This document shows, in pieces, positions 26,701-37,008 of a stretch of 64,000 nt of DNA (position 1 is its first letter; the number at the start of each line of letters is the position of its first letter). The notes under the pieces were generated by a model. It was given only the letters and a program-made list of their open reading frames with translations. It did not search any database and had not been told where the DNA came from. A program made the translations under genes and the position numbers. Source of the DNA: Fimbriimonas ginsengisoli (GTDB lineage: Bacteria > Armatimonadota > Fimbriimonadia > Fimbriimonadales > Fimbriimonadaceae); assembly GCA_016179045.1 (NCBI GenBank), contig JACOSL010000031.1, positions 21,220 to 85,219 of the forward strand, in the 5' to 3' direction.

Positions 26701-29700
26701 CGAGGTCCTCGGAGTTGACGCCGGTGATCGTGCCCGTCGCCGGATGAGCAAAGCCGTCATAGACGTAGCTGCCGCCGGTGGCGGTGACGATCGGCGTGGC
26801 TTTGGCGACCGTGAAGCTCCGGTCGACGTTTGGCGCCGCGTTGTGGTTGCTGTCGCCCGGCTGAGAGGCCCGCACAATCACCAGGCCCGCGCCCGTGATC
26901 GTGATGTTGCTGCCCGCGATGGTCGCGGGCCCGCTGAAGATGCTGAAGCCCACCGCGAGGCCCGAAGAAGCAGTGGCGGACACGCTGAATGGAGCGTCGC
27001 CGTAGGTCTTGCCGGCAAGCGCGCCGAAGGTGATGGTCTGATCGGCCTTGTTGATCGTGATCGTTGCGCTGCTGGAACCGGGGATGTAGTTCGCGTCGCC
27101 CGCAAACGAACCAGTTGCGGTGTACGAACCAGGCGTAACCGGGGCGGATGCGCCTCCCGGGGCGTAGCTGAATGTCAGAGCGCCGAGGCTCTCGCCAAGG
27201 ACGCCTGTTACGGAACCGGTGGCCGGGTGGGCTGCCCCGTCGTAGGTGAACGTTCCACCCGTCACGGTCACGGTAGGCGTCGCCTTGGCGATGGTCAGGG
27301 TCGCGTTCGCGTTGCTCGCCTGATAGTTCGCGCTGGTAAGGCTTGCGACCACGGCGTATGAGCCCGCGTTGGTCGGCGCGGTCGCCGAGCCGTCATAGGT
27401 CACCGAGACTCCGATCAAGCCAAGCGGGCTGGTGGTGACCGTAACACCCTGGGAGCTGCCGTTGTACGTCTTCGAGGTGTCGCTGATCGTGAGCGTGGCG
27501 GCAGCCTTGTTGATCGTGAGGGTGCCGCTGGCGTTCGGAGCCTGATAGTTCGTGTTGCTCAGGCTCGCGACGACCGCGTAAGAGCCTGCGTTGGTGGGGG
27601 CGGTCCCCGAGCCGTTGTACGTCACAGAGACGCCGCTCAGGCCGAGCGGCGAGGTCGTTACCGTCGCGCTCTTGGGCGAGCCGTCGTAGGTCTGGGTCAG
27701 ATTGCTTAGGCTGAGGGTGGCGGCAGCCTTGTTGACGACCAGCGTGCCGCTCGCCGAGCCCGCGTAGTTCGGGTCGGTGATGGTCGCGGCGACCGCGTAG
27801 CTTCCCGCGCTGGTCGGCGGCGTCGAGGAGCCGTTATAGGTCACGCTCGTCGAGAGGCCCGCCGGATTTGTGGTAACGGTGGCGCTCTTGGGGCTGCCGT
27901 CGTAAGTCTGGGTCAAGTTTGAAAGCGTTACCGTGGCGGCGGCCTGGTTCACAACCTGGCTCATGCTTGCGCTGCTCGCGAGCAGCGGGGGGCTGCCGCT
28001 GTAGGCGGCGGTAATCGTGTGCGAGCCGGCGGTAAGCGTGCTGGTCGAATAGCTGGCCCGGCCGCTTCCGGTGACGCCGATCGTGGCGAGCACGGTAGCT
28101 CCGTCCGAGAAGGTTATCGATCCGCCGCCCACGTTGCCAGTGCCGTTGGTGACCGCGCGGGCATCGAACGTAACGCTCTGTCCGTATGTGGACGGATTGC
28201 TAGTCGAACTCAGCGTGGTCGTCGTGCCATTGTCGTTGACCGTCTGGGAAACCGAGCCTGAGCTGGATGCGAAATTCGTTCCGTCGGAGTACGCCGCATT
28301 GATCGTGTGGCTGCCGATTGCGAGGGCGGACGTGGTGTAGGCCGCCGTCGCGCCGCTGAGTGAGACGGTGGCCAATGGGGTGACGCCATCGCTGAATGTG
28401 ACCGAACCCGTTGGTGTGCCCGAGCCGGGGCCGGAGATCGCGACCGTGGCGGTGAAGGTAACCGAGTCACCCGAGAACGATGGGTTCAACGAGGACACCA
28501 CCGACGTGGTCGTGGCGATCTGGTTGACGACTTGGTTGAGAGTCGGCGAGGTGCTGCCGTTGTAATTCGTGTCGCCCGCATATACCGCGCTGATCGGGTG
28601 GGTGCCCACCGCGAGGCCCGACGACGTAAACGTCGCCTGGGCACTCGCGTTTAGGGTGAGGGTGGCGATGGTCGTAGCCCCATCCAGGAGGGTGACGGTT
28701 CCGGTTGGGGTGCCCGAAGTCGTCGAGACGGTCACGGTGAAGGTAACCGACTGGGTGAACACGGAAGGATTGAGGCTGGACACGACCGCGGTGGTCGTGA
28801 CGCCCTTCACCAGCTGGCTCACGCTCGAGCTGGTGCTGCCGTTGAAATTGGAATCGCCGCCGTAAGCCGCAGTCACCACATGCGTGCCGATGGAGAGTGT
28901 CGAGAGGTTGAGGGTAGCCGATCCCCCAGACAGCGTCGCGGTGCCTAGCGTAGTAGCGCCTTCGGTGAAAGTGACGGTGCCCGTGGGGCCTGATGTAGGG
29001 GTCACGCTCGCGGTGAACGCGACTGTCCCGCCGAAGACGGACGGGTTGGGCGATGACGCAAGGCTTGTGTTGGTGTTCGTAAGAGACTGGATGTTCTCGT
29101 TAAGGGAATTCGATGTGCTCGCGTTGTAGTTGCCGTCCCCAGAATAGGTGGCGGTGATATTGTGATGGCCAACGGATAGAGCACTCGTGCTAAGGCTGGC
29201 CGAACCGCCGCTGAGCGTGCCCGTTCCAAGGGTGGCAGCGCCGTCTTTGAACGTTACGGTGCCGGTCGGGCCGGTCGGGCCGCCGCCGGTAACCGTCGCA
29301 GTGAAGGTAACGGTTTGGGACTGGTTAGCGGGATTGAGCGAGGAGACGACGTCGGTGGTCGATGAGGCCGGGTTGACGGTTTGCGACACCGTGCCGCTGC
29401 TCTTGGTGTAGTTCGTATCCCCGTTGAAGTCCGCCGTGATCGTGTGCACGCCGCCGATGAGCGAATTGATCGTGAAGGTCGCGGTGGCTATGTGGCCGGA
29501 ACCGGACAGAACCCCCGTGCCAAGGGTGGTCGCGCCTTCGCTGAACGCGATCGTGCCGCTAGGCACCGCCGAACCGCTCCCGTTGACGGTCGCGGTGAAC
29601 GTCACGCTTTGGCCGTAAGTCGAGGGGTTTACCGACGAAGTGACAGTTGTCGTCGAGCCCGTCTTGTCGGTGAAGAAGCACTCGGCATACAGCAGCGCCA

Positions 29701-30055
29701 TCCCTTCGGGCTGCGAATTGGCGGTGAGCTTGAAGGAGCTGCCAATCGAGTCGTCTGGGCTGACCAGCCATGTGGCGGCGAGGTTGCCGGCTTCGTCCGC
29801 CGTTACTATCCACGGCTCGTGCCCCGCGCCGCCCTCCGCCGTTCCGTCGATATGAACGACTTGCAGGGTGACCGGCTGGTTTGGATACCATCCCGCGCCT
29901 GTGATCTGCGCCACGTCGCCGGGCGCGTAGTCGGTCTTGTCGGTGGCGACGGTGGGCCCGTCGCGCCTACCGCTCGCCCAAGCGGGCGTCGATACGCCAA
30001 TCAGGGCCGCGACCATAGTGGTCACGGCAAGCATCGCAATATAACTGCGTTTCAT
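20717..30055 (-). CDS. Giant secreted Ig/MBG-repeat protein (3112 residues)
   Basis: A signal peptide (IAMLAVTTMVAALIGVSTPAWA) is followed by a domain starting TDKTDYAPGDVAQITGAGW. About six Ig-like_5 repeats of about 90 residues run to about residue 700 (marker GTVTFxDGxxxL). Many MBG/YDG-type repeats follow (markers LTQTYDGSPKSATVTT, GGTFTYDGAAHPATGSVTGV, ITFGALAGKTYGDAPF). Residues about 1330-1880 hold HYR-like and TNDNVGG-type modules and an IPT/TIG-like unit; MBG repeats resume to about 2990. The end is a PxKF-type domain (GSTVPAKFKVYDVNG). No LPXTG, PEP-CTERM or T9SS tail is seen. Likely an extracellular or surface stalk or adhesin. The 9.3-kb gene has strong internal DNA repetition, so assembly collapse or recombination is possible. 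Confidence 0.9.
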   Translation of the reverse strand: MKRSYIAMLAVTTMVAALIGVSTPAWASGRRDGPTVATDKTDYAPGDVAQITGAGWYPNQPVTLQVVHIDGTAEGGAGHEPWIVTADEAGNLAATWLVSPDDSIGSSFKLTANSQPEGMALLYAECFFTDKTGSTTTVTSSVNPSTYGQSVTFTATVNGSGSAVPSGTIAFSEGATTLGTGVLSGSGHIATATFTINSLIGGVHTITADFNGDTNYTKSSGTVSQTVNPASSTTDVVSSLNPANQSQTVTFTATVTGGGPTGPTGTVTFKDGAATLGTGTLSGGSASLSTSALSVGHHNITATYSGDGNYNASTSNSLNENIQSLTNTNTSLASSPNPSVFGGTVAFTASVTPTSGPTGTVTFTEGATTLGTATLSGGSATLNLSTLSIGTHVVTAAYGGDSNFNGSTSSSVSQLVKGVTTTAVVSSLNPSVFTQSVTFTVTVSTTSGTPTGTVTLLDGATTIATLTLNASAQATFTSSGLAVGTHPISAVYAGDTNYNGSTSPTLNQVVNQIATTTSVVSSLNPSFSGDSVTFTATVAISGPGSGTPTGSVTFSDGVTPLATVSLSGATAAYTTSALAIGSHTINAAYSDGTNFASSSGSVSQTVNDNGTTTTLSSTSNPSTYGQSVTFDARAVTNGTGNVGGGSITFSDGATVLATIGVTGSGRASYSTSTLTAGSHTITAAYSGSPPLLASSASMSQVVNQAAATVTLSNLTQTYDGSPKSATVTTNPAGLSTSVTYNGSSTPPTSAGSYAVAATITDPNYAGSASGTLVVNKAAATLSLSNLTQTYDGSPKSATVTTSPLGLSGVSVTYNGSGTAPTNAGSYAVVASLSNTNYQAPNASGTLTINKAAATLTISDTSKTYNGSSQGVTVTTSPLGLIGVSVTYDGSATAPTNAGSYAVVASLTSANYQASNANATLTIAKATPTVTVTGGTFTYDGAAHPATGSVTGVLGESLGALTFSYAPGGASAPVTPGSYTATGSFAGDANYIPGSSSATITINKADQTITFGALAGKTYGDAPFSVSATASSGLAVGFSIFSGPATIAGSNITITGAGLVIVRASQPGDSNHNAAPNVDRSFTVAKATPIVTATGGSYVYDGFAHPATGTITGVNSEDLGTPTFTYTPGGATAPVNAGTYSAIGSFAGNANYNSADSAPAAIVISKAPATLTLGSLAATYDGSPKSVPVTTSPPSLTGVSVTYNGSATAPTNAGSYAVIASLDNPNYSASNATGTLVVAKADQTITFGALADRHFGDASFDLSATSSSGLTVSFAVTDPATLSGVTVSVPSDGGITKIITVTASQPGDSNHNPAPDVVQTFKLLENVAPVSVAASAPPVNGAGWNRNDVTITITATDNVGGDGVKEIRYQVGGGPIVVVSSDNTSVVISTEGTTAVSYWSVDNAGNAEVAKTITILLDKTAPDLSATPDRAPDSNGWYTSPVTFTFAGSDFGSGIDGTTLTTPILYSGPDSKNAFVSADVSDVAGNATHRQFPFKYDATAPTIVVTGLSGHCHQSVTFGISASDSGSGATITLVASLKKNGLPVWSQTVSDVLPVIPDQTLGGSSDDGMYELNVTATDEAGNVSTRTINFEINNQAPTITFLAGSPQDQQYYNSDQTIQYSVTTPAPPLTIVQTLTSLLVGVDVGPMDISSPTTVSAEGKYLIHIDAIDCTGLESTSDLTFYIDRTAPLVDDAALAGDLAPNPGWFKSSVTAAITASDPNIRSMPDSPSDIAGSGVKEIRYYATGAQPIGDSFKPIVVPGNNASVLINVEGITTITYWAVDNAGNAATPKTVVVRYDNTPPDLAQPADITVVATGFDGATVTFASPVATDNVDSAPTVTCTPLSGSLFGVGATLVTCTAVDAAGNQTTKTFTVNVVNPVPVLNTITPAMKAFGDGAFTMTLDGDKFMPNSVVRMDGEDRPTHFVSFNRLQADIPASDMSAAGTKQVTVFTPTPGGGTSAGQTFTIDKAHQTITFGALAGKTFGDPPFTVSATASSGLPVSFSIASGPTSVAGSIVTITGAGTATVRASQAGDSNWYAADDVDQALVIAKADPTVTATGGTFTYDGSPHPATGTTTGVGGAALDPPTFTYAPGGTAPIDAGTYLATGSFAGNANYNPASATATIVINKADQTITFDALADKTYGDAPIALIATASSGLDVSFCVVSGPATISGNTLTITGAGTVVVRAKQPGNHNYNAAPDVDRSFTVAKATATVHVTGGVFTYDGAAHPATGSIDGVNGENLGTPVFDYSPGGASAPVNAGTYGVSASFAGNANYNPASASASILINKAHATISLSGLSQVFDGTARIVIATTGPGGLSGVSVTYDGSSSAPINAGSYAIVASLTHQNYEADNATGTLVVAKADPIVTASGGTFTYDGLPHPATGSVTGVGGANLGTPDFAYAPGGASAPTNAGTYGVVASYAGSPNYNPASASATILINKADQTITFDALANKTYGDAPFSLSATASSGLSVSFCVVSGPATISANMLTITGAGAVVVRAKQPGDGNYNPAPVVDRGFTVAKFTPTVSVTGGIFVYDGNPHPATGSVTGANGEDLGAPSFSYSPGGTAPVNAGDYTATGSYPGNANYNPASSSASIHIDKAPATISLSDLSQTYNGSARVATATTTPAGLSGVSITYDGGGSAPVNAGSYAVVASLNNSNYAAPDATGALVVAKADPTVVATGGTYTYDASAHPATGTVTGVLSESLGAPTFAYTPGGASPPVNAGSYSVIGSFAGNGNYNAATSSPASILINKADQTISFGALPGRTYGDAPFALSASASSGLAVSFSVVSGPATLAGNTLTITAAGAVTVRAAQGGNGNYNAAPSVDQAFAVAKANPTVTINGGTFTYDNHPHPASGSVTGAHGEDLGAPAYNYTPGGSNAPVDVGTYPVSASFAGNGNYNPATSGATIVINKATLVVTADNKSKILGAPLPTLTGVLTGVQAGDAITATYSTTATQTSDVGTYPITPSLVDPGGSLGNYNVTINNGTLSILYLSNSGILPPINPDGTSVFKQGSTVPAKFKVYDVNGVSIGTPGVVTSFRLTEIVSGTVVQVVNEVVDSTTPDTAFRWDPTAMQWIFNISTKPLTKNQTYVYRISLKDGTFIDFRFGLK

Positions 30056-30290
30056 GTGAGGTTAAGGCCGGACAAGCAGAATCAAAGCCCTGCAACTTTG
30101 ATTCCAAATCGAACAATTGAAACTGGAACTTCCATTGTAAAGGCCCTTTGGGCTCGATGCAGGGCAGCCGGGCCAGGAGCAGCGAAAAACCTGGTAATTG
30201 ATATTTGCCGATTCGCGGTTATCATAAGACGTCCGGCCTTACCCGTGAGGAAATGCGGGCCGTGGTTACGGCGTGGGTAGGCCCCCGGAC

Positions 30291-33089
30291 ATGGGGGATG
30301 ATGTGCTTGGTTTTAAGGCCGTGAGGCTGCTCGCCTCGGTTTTCGTTCTGCTTCTGGTCCAGCTCGCGCTTGCGGGCACCGCCCAACTCCTGGGCCAGGT
30401 GACGGTCAAGGGCCCCGATGCGCCCGTTTTCCCCATCTCGGGCGCGTTCGTGATGCTGAGCAACCCCGCCCAGCCAAGCGTGACTCTCGCGATCGCCCAG
30501 ACCGACGCGAACGGCAACTACGCCATGCAAGGCCTCAATCCTGGAACCTACGTCGCGCGTTTTTCCAAGACCGGCTTCCTGCAAGGCGTCACCCCGTCCT
30601 TCAACCTCGTCGATAGCGCGATTGCCCTGCTAAATGCATCCCTCGTTCCCAGCCTCAGCGCTACCGAAATCGGCCAGCCGGACGAGAAGTCGGAGAACAC
30701 CTTCACCGTCCACAACCCAAACTATTTTGCGGTGACCTACATGTGGTCGCTCCCCAACCACAAGCTCTCGGGAATCGGGCTTGCGCCTCCTGGCGATTCG
30801 GTTCTTGCCACGAACGCCGCCCATCACACGGAGAAGGTGCGCCTATTCGTTGACGGCTCGTCCGTCGAGCTTCCCTCGTCCAAGACCACTGTGCCGCCCC
30901 CGGTTGTGGAGAGCATGATCAGCGGCTACGTGACGAGTGGCTCTCCGCTAGGCGGCGTGCTTGTTACGGTAAGGGACTCCAACAACAACCTGGTGGGAAG
31001 CACTCAGACCCTGACCGACGGCAGCTACGTCTTCCACAACCTGGCCGCGGGCAGCTACACTCTGTCTTTTTCTCTTACCGGTTATTTTCCGGCCTCGACC
31101 TCGATCGTGTTCCTCGGGGGCGCCCTCACCGTGCCTACCGAGGCGCTGACGCCGATTCCGCCCCCGCCCACCGCGACGGTTAACGTAACCGTGACCCAAT
31201 CGGACACGGGCGCGGGGATCCCGGGCGTGACCGTGACCATTAGCTATACCGGCGGCTCGAGCGTGGTCGGAACCACCGACGGCAACGGCCTCGCCTCGTT
31301 CTCGAACCAGCCGGTCAGCATCGCGTCGGTCATCAGCGCGGCAACTAACGACGGGTCGAACCGCATGGGCTCGACCTCGAGCTCGGGGTTCGTCGCCGGG
31401 GCCAACTCGGTGCCGATCGTGATCCAACCCATTCCGAGAGGCTCGGTATCGGGGATGGTCACCGATATGGCGACCGGCGTGCCGCTGGGCGGCGCGATGG
31501 TCACCGTCATGGATGGGGGCCTGAACGTGGTCGGCTCGGGCCAGACCGTGTCCGACGGCACCTACATGATCGGGAACATCGTGGCGGGCGCCTACTCGAT
31601 GACGTTCTCGCTCGCGACTTACCAGACTGCGAACGTACCTGGTGTCGTGGTCGCCTCGGGCGCCAACACGACGCAGAACGAGGCCCTGTCTGCGATCCCG
31701 CCGCCGACCGCGACTGTCAACGTCACCGTCACCCAGTCCGACACGGGCGCCGGGATTCCGGGCGTGACCGTGACGATCAGCTACACCAGTGGATCGACAG
31801 CGATCGCTCCCACCGACGGCAACGGCCTGGCTCAGTTCACGAACCAGCCCATCAACGCCTCGGCCGTAATCAGCGCCGCCACCAACGACGGCTCAAACCG
31901 CACCGGCTCGACCTCCACCACGGGCTTCGCGGCCGGGGCCAACTCGGTGCCGATCGTGCTCCAGCCCATCCCGAAGGGCTCGATTTCGGGCGTCGTCACC
32001 GACAACAACAACGTGCCGCTTGGCAACGTGCAGGTCACGGTGCTCGATGCCAACGCGAACCCAGCCGGTGGGGCAACCACCGTCTCCGACGGCAGCTACT
32101 CGATCAGCGGCGTCCCGCAGGGGAACTATTCGCTGACCTTTACCCTGGTGAACTACAACCCGGCGACCTCCAACGTCGTGGTTAACTCGGGGGCGAACAC
32201 CACCCAGAACGCGCAGCTCACTCCGGTCGTACCGCCATCGGACGCGACGGTTAACGTGACCGTGAACGATTCCTCGTCGGGCCTGCCTGTTGCCGGCGTG
32301 ACCGTATCGATCACGTATTCGAACGGCACGATCGCAGGGCCCGGATTGACCGACGGCAACGGCTTTGTGTCGTTCTCGAACCAGCCGACCGCCGTCTCCG
32401 CGACGGTTTCCGCCCAGCTCGTCGATCCTGCTAGCGGCGTCCTCCGTACGGGCTCGACTGCCAGCGCCGGTTTCTTTACCGGCCCCAACGCACTCAGCGT
32501 GCAGCTCTCGCCTGCGCCGCCTCCGCCGCCATCGGCGACGGTGAACGTCTCAGTCGTCGACGTGAACGGAGCGGCCGTTGCCGGCGCGAGCGTGACGATC
32601 ACCTATACGAGCGGCCCGCAGGCCGGGCCTACGCTCACCGATGCGAGCGGCAACGTCGCGTTCTCCGGCCAGCCGGTTGGTGTCGCGGCCACCGTGTCAG
32701 CATCCCTGATCGACGTCACTGGAACGGTCCAGAAATCGGGCTCGACGCCAATTGCGAACGGCTTCGTGAACGGGACTAACTCGGTCACCGTGTCAATCTC
32801 GCCGCCGCCCCCGCCACCCTCCGCGAGCGTTACGATCAACGTGACTGACAACGCGAACGCAGGCTCGGCAATCAATGGCGCGACCGTGGCCATCTACTTT
32901 GCCGGATCCACTACTCCGTTCGCGGTTCAGTCGACCGATCTAGCTGGAAACGCCTCCTTCACCAGTCTGCCTGTAGGGGTATCAGCGGTGATCACCGTTT
33001 CCACGCCTGACGGGAGGCTGCAATCGCTCTCCATCGCAAACGGTCTCGTAGCCGGCTCTAACCCGACCATAGCCATCGCCGTCAACTAG
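30291..33089 (+). CDS. Secreted protein with tandem carboxypeptidase-regulatory-like domains
   Basis: About 932 residues. A signal peptide (LLASVFVLLLVQLALAGTA) precedes a first carboxypeptidase-regulatory domain (AQTDANGNYAMQGLNPGTYVARFSKTG). Further copies carry the signature VSDGTYMIGNIVAGAYSMTF or SDGSYSISGVPQGNYSLTF, alternating with a second module type (ATVNVTVTQSDTGAGIPGVT). The two module types repeat as a pair, and the DNA of 31150-31440 is closely matched by 31705-31985. Such beta-sandwich repeats make rigid extracellular rods. The start is either ATG 30291 or GTG 30303 (GGGGGA 5 nt upstream); both keep the signal peptide. It is divergent from the giant Ig-repeat gene, so the two may share a control region. 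Confidence 0.82.
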   Translation: MGDDVLGFKAVRLLASVFVLLLVQLALAGTAQLLGQVTVKGPDAPVFPISGAFVMLSNPAQPSVTLAIAQTDANGNYAMQGLNPGTYVARFSKTGFLQGVTPSFNLVDSAIALLNASLVPSLSATEIGQPDEKSENTFTVHNPNYFAVTYMWSLPNHKLSGIGLAPPGDSVLATNAAHHTEKVRLFVDGSSVELPSSKTTVPPPVVESMISGYVTSGSPLGGVLVTVRDSNNNLVGSTQTLTDGSYVFHNLAAGSYTLSFSLTGYFPASTSIVFLGGALTVPTEALTPIPPPPTATVNVTVTQSDTGAGIPGVTVTISYTGGSSVVGTTDGNGLASFSNQPVSIASVISAATNDGSNRMGSTSSSGFVAGANSVPIVIQPIPRGSVSGMVTDMATGVPLGGAMVTVMDGGLNVVGSGQTVSDGTYMIGNIVAGAYSMTFSLATYQTANVPGVVVASGANTTQNEALSAIPPPTATVNVTVTQSDTGAGIPGVTVTISYTSGSTAIAPTDGNGLAQFTNQPINASAVISAATNDGSNRTGSTSTTGFAAGANSVPIVLQPIPKGSISGVVTDNNNVPLGNVQVTVLDANANPAGGATTVSDGSYSISGVPQGNYSLTFTLVNYNPATSNVVVNSGANTTQNAQLTPVVPPSDATVNVTVNDSSSGLPVAGVTVSITYSNGTIAGPGLTDGNGFVSFSNQPTAVSATVSAQLVDPASGVLRTGSTASAGFFTGPNALSVQLSPAPPPPPSATVNVSVVDVNGAAVAGASVTITYTSGPQAGPTLTDASGNVAFSGQPVGVAATVSASLIDVTGTVQKSGSTPIANGFVNGTNSVTVSISPPPPPPSASVTINVTDNANAGSAINGATVAIYFAGSTTPFAVQSTDLAGNASFTSLPVGVSAVITVSTPDGRLQSLSIANGLVAGSNPTIAIAVN

Positions 33090-33163
33090 CATCCCTTCAG
33101 TTTTCGCGGTGGCCAGCTTGGAGCGGGCTGGTGAGCAATCCGGTGCCGGGGGCGAGCCTTGCG

Positions 33164-33245
33164 TGGGCAAGCAGGGACTCGAACCCTGACCCCTTTCGGG
33201 ACTGGAACCTAAATCCAGCGCGTCTACCAGTTCCGCCACTCGCCC
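33164..33245 (-). tRNA. tRNA-Leu (anticodon TAG)
   Basis: An 82-nt gene on the minus strand. Acceptor stem GGGCGAG/CTTGCCC, anticodon stem CTGGA/TCCAG with loop TTTAGGT (anticodon TAG), a long variable arm as expected for Leu, and T loop TTCGAGT. The discriminator is A. CCA is not encoded, unlike the tRNA-Arg in this window. It is transcribed away from the 23S gene. Confidence 0.93.
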
Positions 33246-33321
33246 AGGCGAGTGGAGGATACCAGCGGGCCGAGCCCGTCGCTCCGGCTGCTCCGGGCCT
33301 CGCCGTAATCTCAAGCGGGCC

Positions 33322-33350
33322 TTGACATCCGCAGGTCGTGCAGGTATAGT
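33322..33350 (+). promoter_or_regulatory. rRNA promoter upstream of 23S
   Basis: TTGACA (33322-33327), a 17-bp spacer, and TATAGT (33345-33350): a perfect -35 and a five-of-six -10. Transcription would begin near 33357 and give a leader of about 100 nt before the mature 23S 5' end. This indicates that the 23S-5S pair has its own strong promoter. Confidence 0.8.
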
Positions 33351-33458
33351 CTCTGTTTGCCGCCGGACCGTCCGCAAGGGCGCCTGACGGCCAGCGCAAG
33401 CTCCTTGACAGTTGCATAGTGGTGAAGCAAAGCATATCGAGCACTCGATAAAGCTGCG

Positions 33459-36416
<2,958 letters not shown>

Positions 36417-36488
36417 CGGCTTTATCGATTGTTCGATCTGCCTGCTTCACCCGTGCAACTCTCAAAGCGCTTGCGCGCTCGATTTCTA

Positions 36489-36608
36489 TTCGGGTGGCCA
36501 TGGCGAGGAGGAAACACCCGTTCCCATTCCGAACACGGCAGTTAAGCTCCTCAGCGGCGGAAGTACTTGAGCCGCAGGGCTCCGGCAGATAGGCACGCTG
36601 CCCGGATA
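36489..36608 (+). rRNA. rrf: 5S ribosomal RNA
   Basis: About 120 nt. TTCGGGTGGC at the 5' end pairs with the 3' strand ending GCTGCCCGGA; the internal CCCGTTCCCATTCCGAACAC block is the universal 5S signature. It starts about 70 nt after 23S and is followed by a strong hairpin. Confidence 0.92.
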
Positions 36609-36619
36609 GATTCCCTTTG

Positions 36620-36648
36620 AACGGCCTCGCCAACTCGGCGGGGCCGTT
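36620..36648 (+). terminator. Terminator of the 23S-5S unit
   Basis: AACGGCCTCGCC (36620-36631) pairs along its length with GGCGGGGCCGTT (36637-36648), including one T-G pair, around a 5-nt loop. It is 11 nt after 5S. The T-tract is poor (CTCGCTTT). It also lies downstream of the convergent minus-strand operon. Confidence 0.7.
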
Positions 36649-36664
36649 CTCGCTTTGAAGCAGG

Positions 36665-36925
36665 CTATCCCGACGGCGGCGGCGGCCCCATGTTAGCGCG
36701 GCCCTGCCGCTCGATCGGCCATTCCGAGAACGCGAACCAGATCAGAATCACGAGGTTCGCGCATGGGACCAGGAAGAGCAAAGACAGGGCGCCGTTGAAC
36801 CCGGCCTTCGAAAAGATCTTCCAATAGCACCAGATGATCAACGCCATGAGCGCGATCCAGAACACGGCGTAGCCAGCCATTATGGCGACGAGAGCGCCCA
36901 TGTCGGGCGCGGCTTCTCTGCGCAT
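36665..36925 (-). CDS. Small two-helix membrane protein, unknown function
   Basis: About 86 residues from the ATG at 36925, which has GGGGGGC just upstream; frames extending to 36982 look non-coding. Two hydrophobic helices are clear (VAIMAGYAVFWIALMALIIWCYW and ALSLLFLVPCANLVILIWFAFSEWP), then a Pro/Gly tail. I do not assign a family. It is the last gene of the purF-led minus-strand run and ends just before the rRNA terminator. Confidence 0.55.
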   Translation of the reverse strand: MRREAAPDMGALVAIMAGYAVFWIALMALIIWCYWKIFSKAGFNGALSLLFLVPCANLVILIWFAFSEWPIERQGRANMGPPPPSG

Positions 36926-37008
36926 GTTGCCCCCCGGGCCGTGACCGGCCCTTGTTACTCCGACAGACGGGCGCCGCCCCATTATCGAAGCGGGCTCCGA
37001 CGCGACGC

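Noticed and set aside
20717..33089. CRISPR-like regular repeats
   Set aside because: The periodicity is that of in-frame protein modules of 80-90 residues with diverged copies, not short identical repeats with unique spacers.
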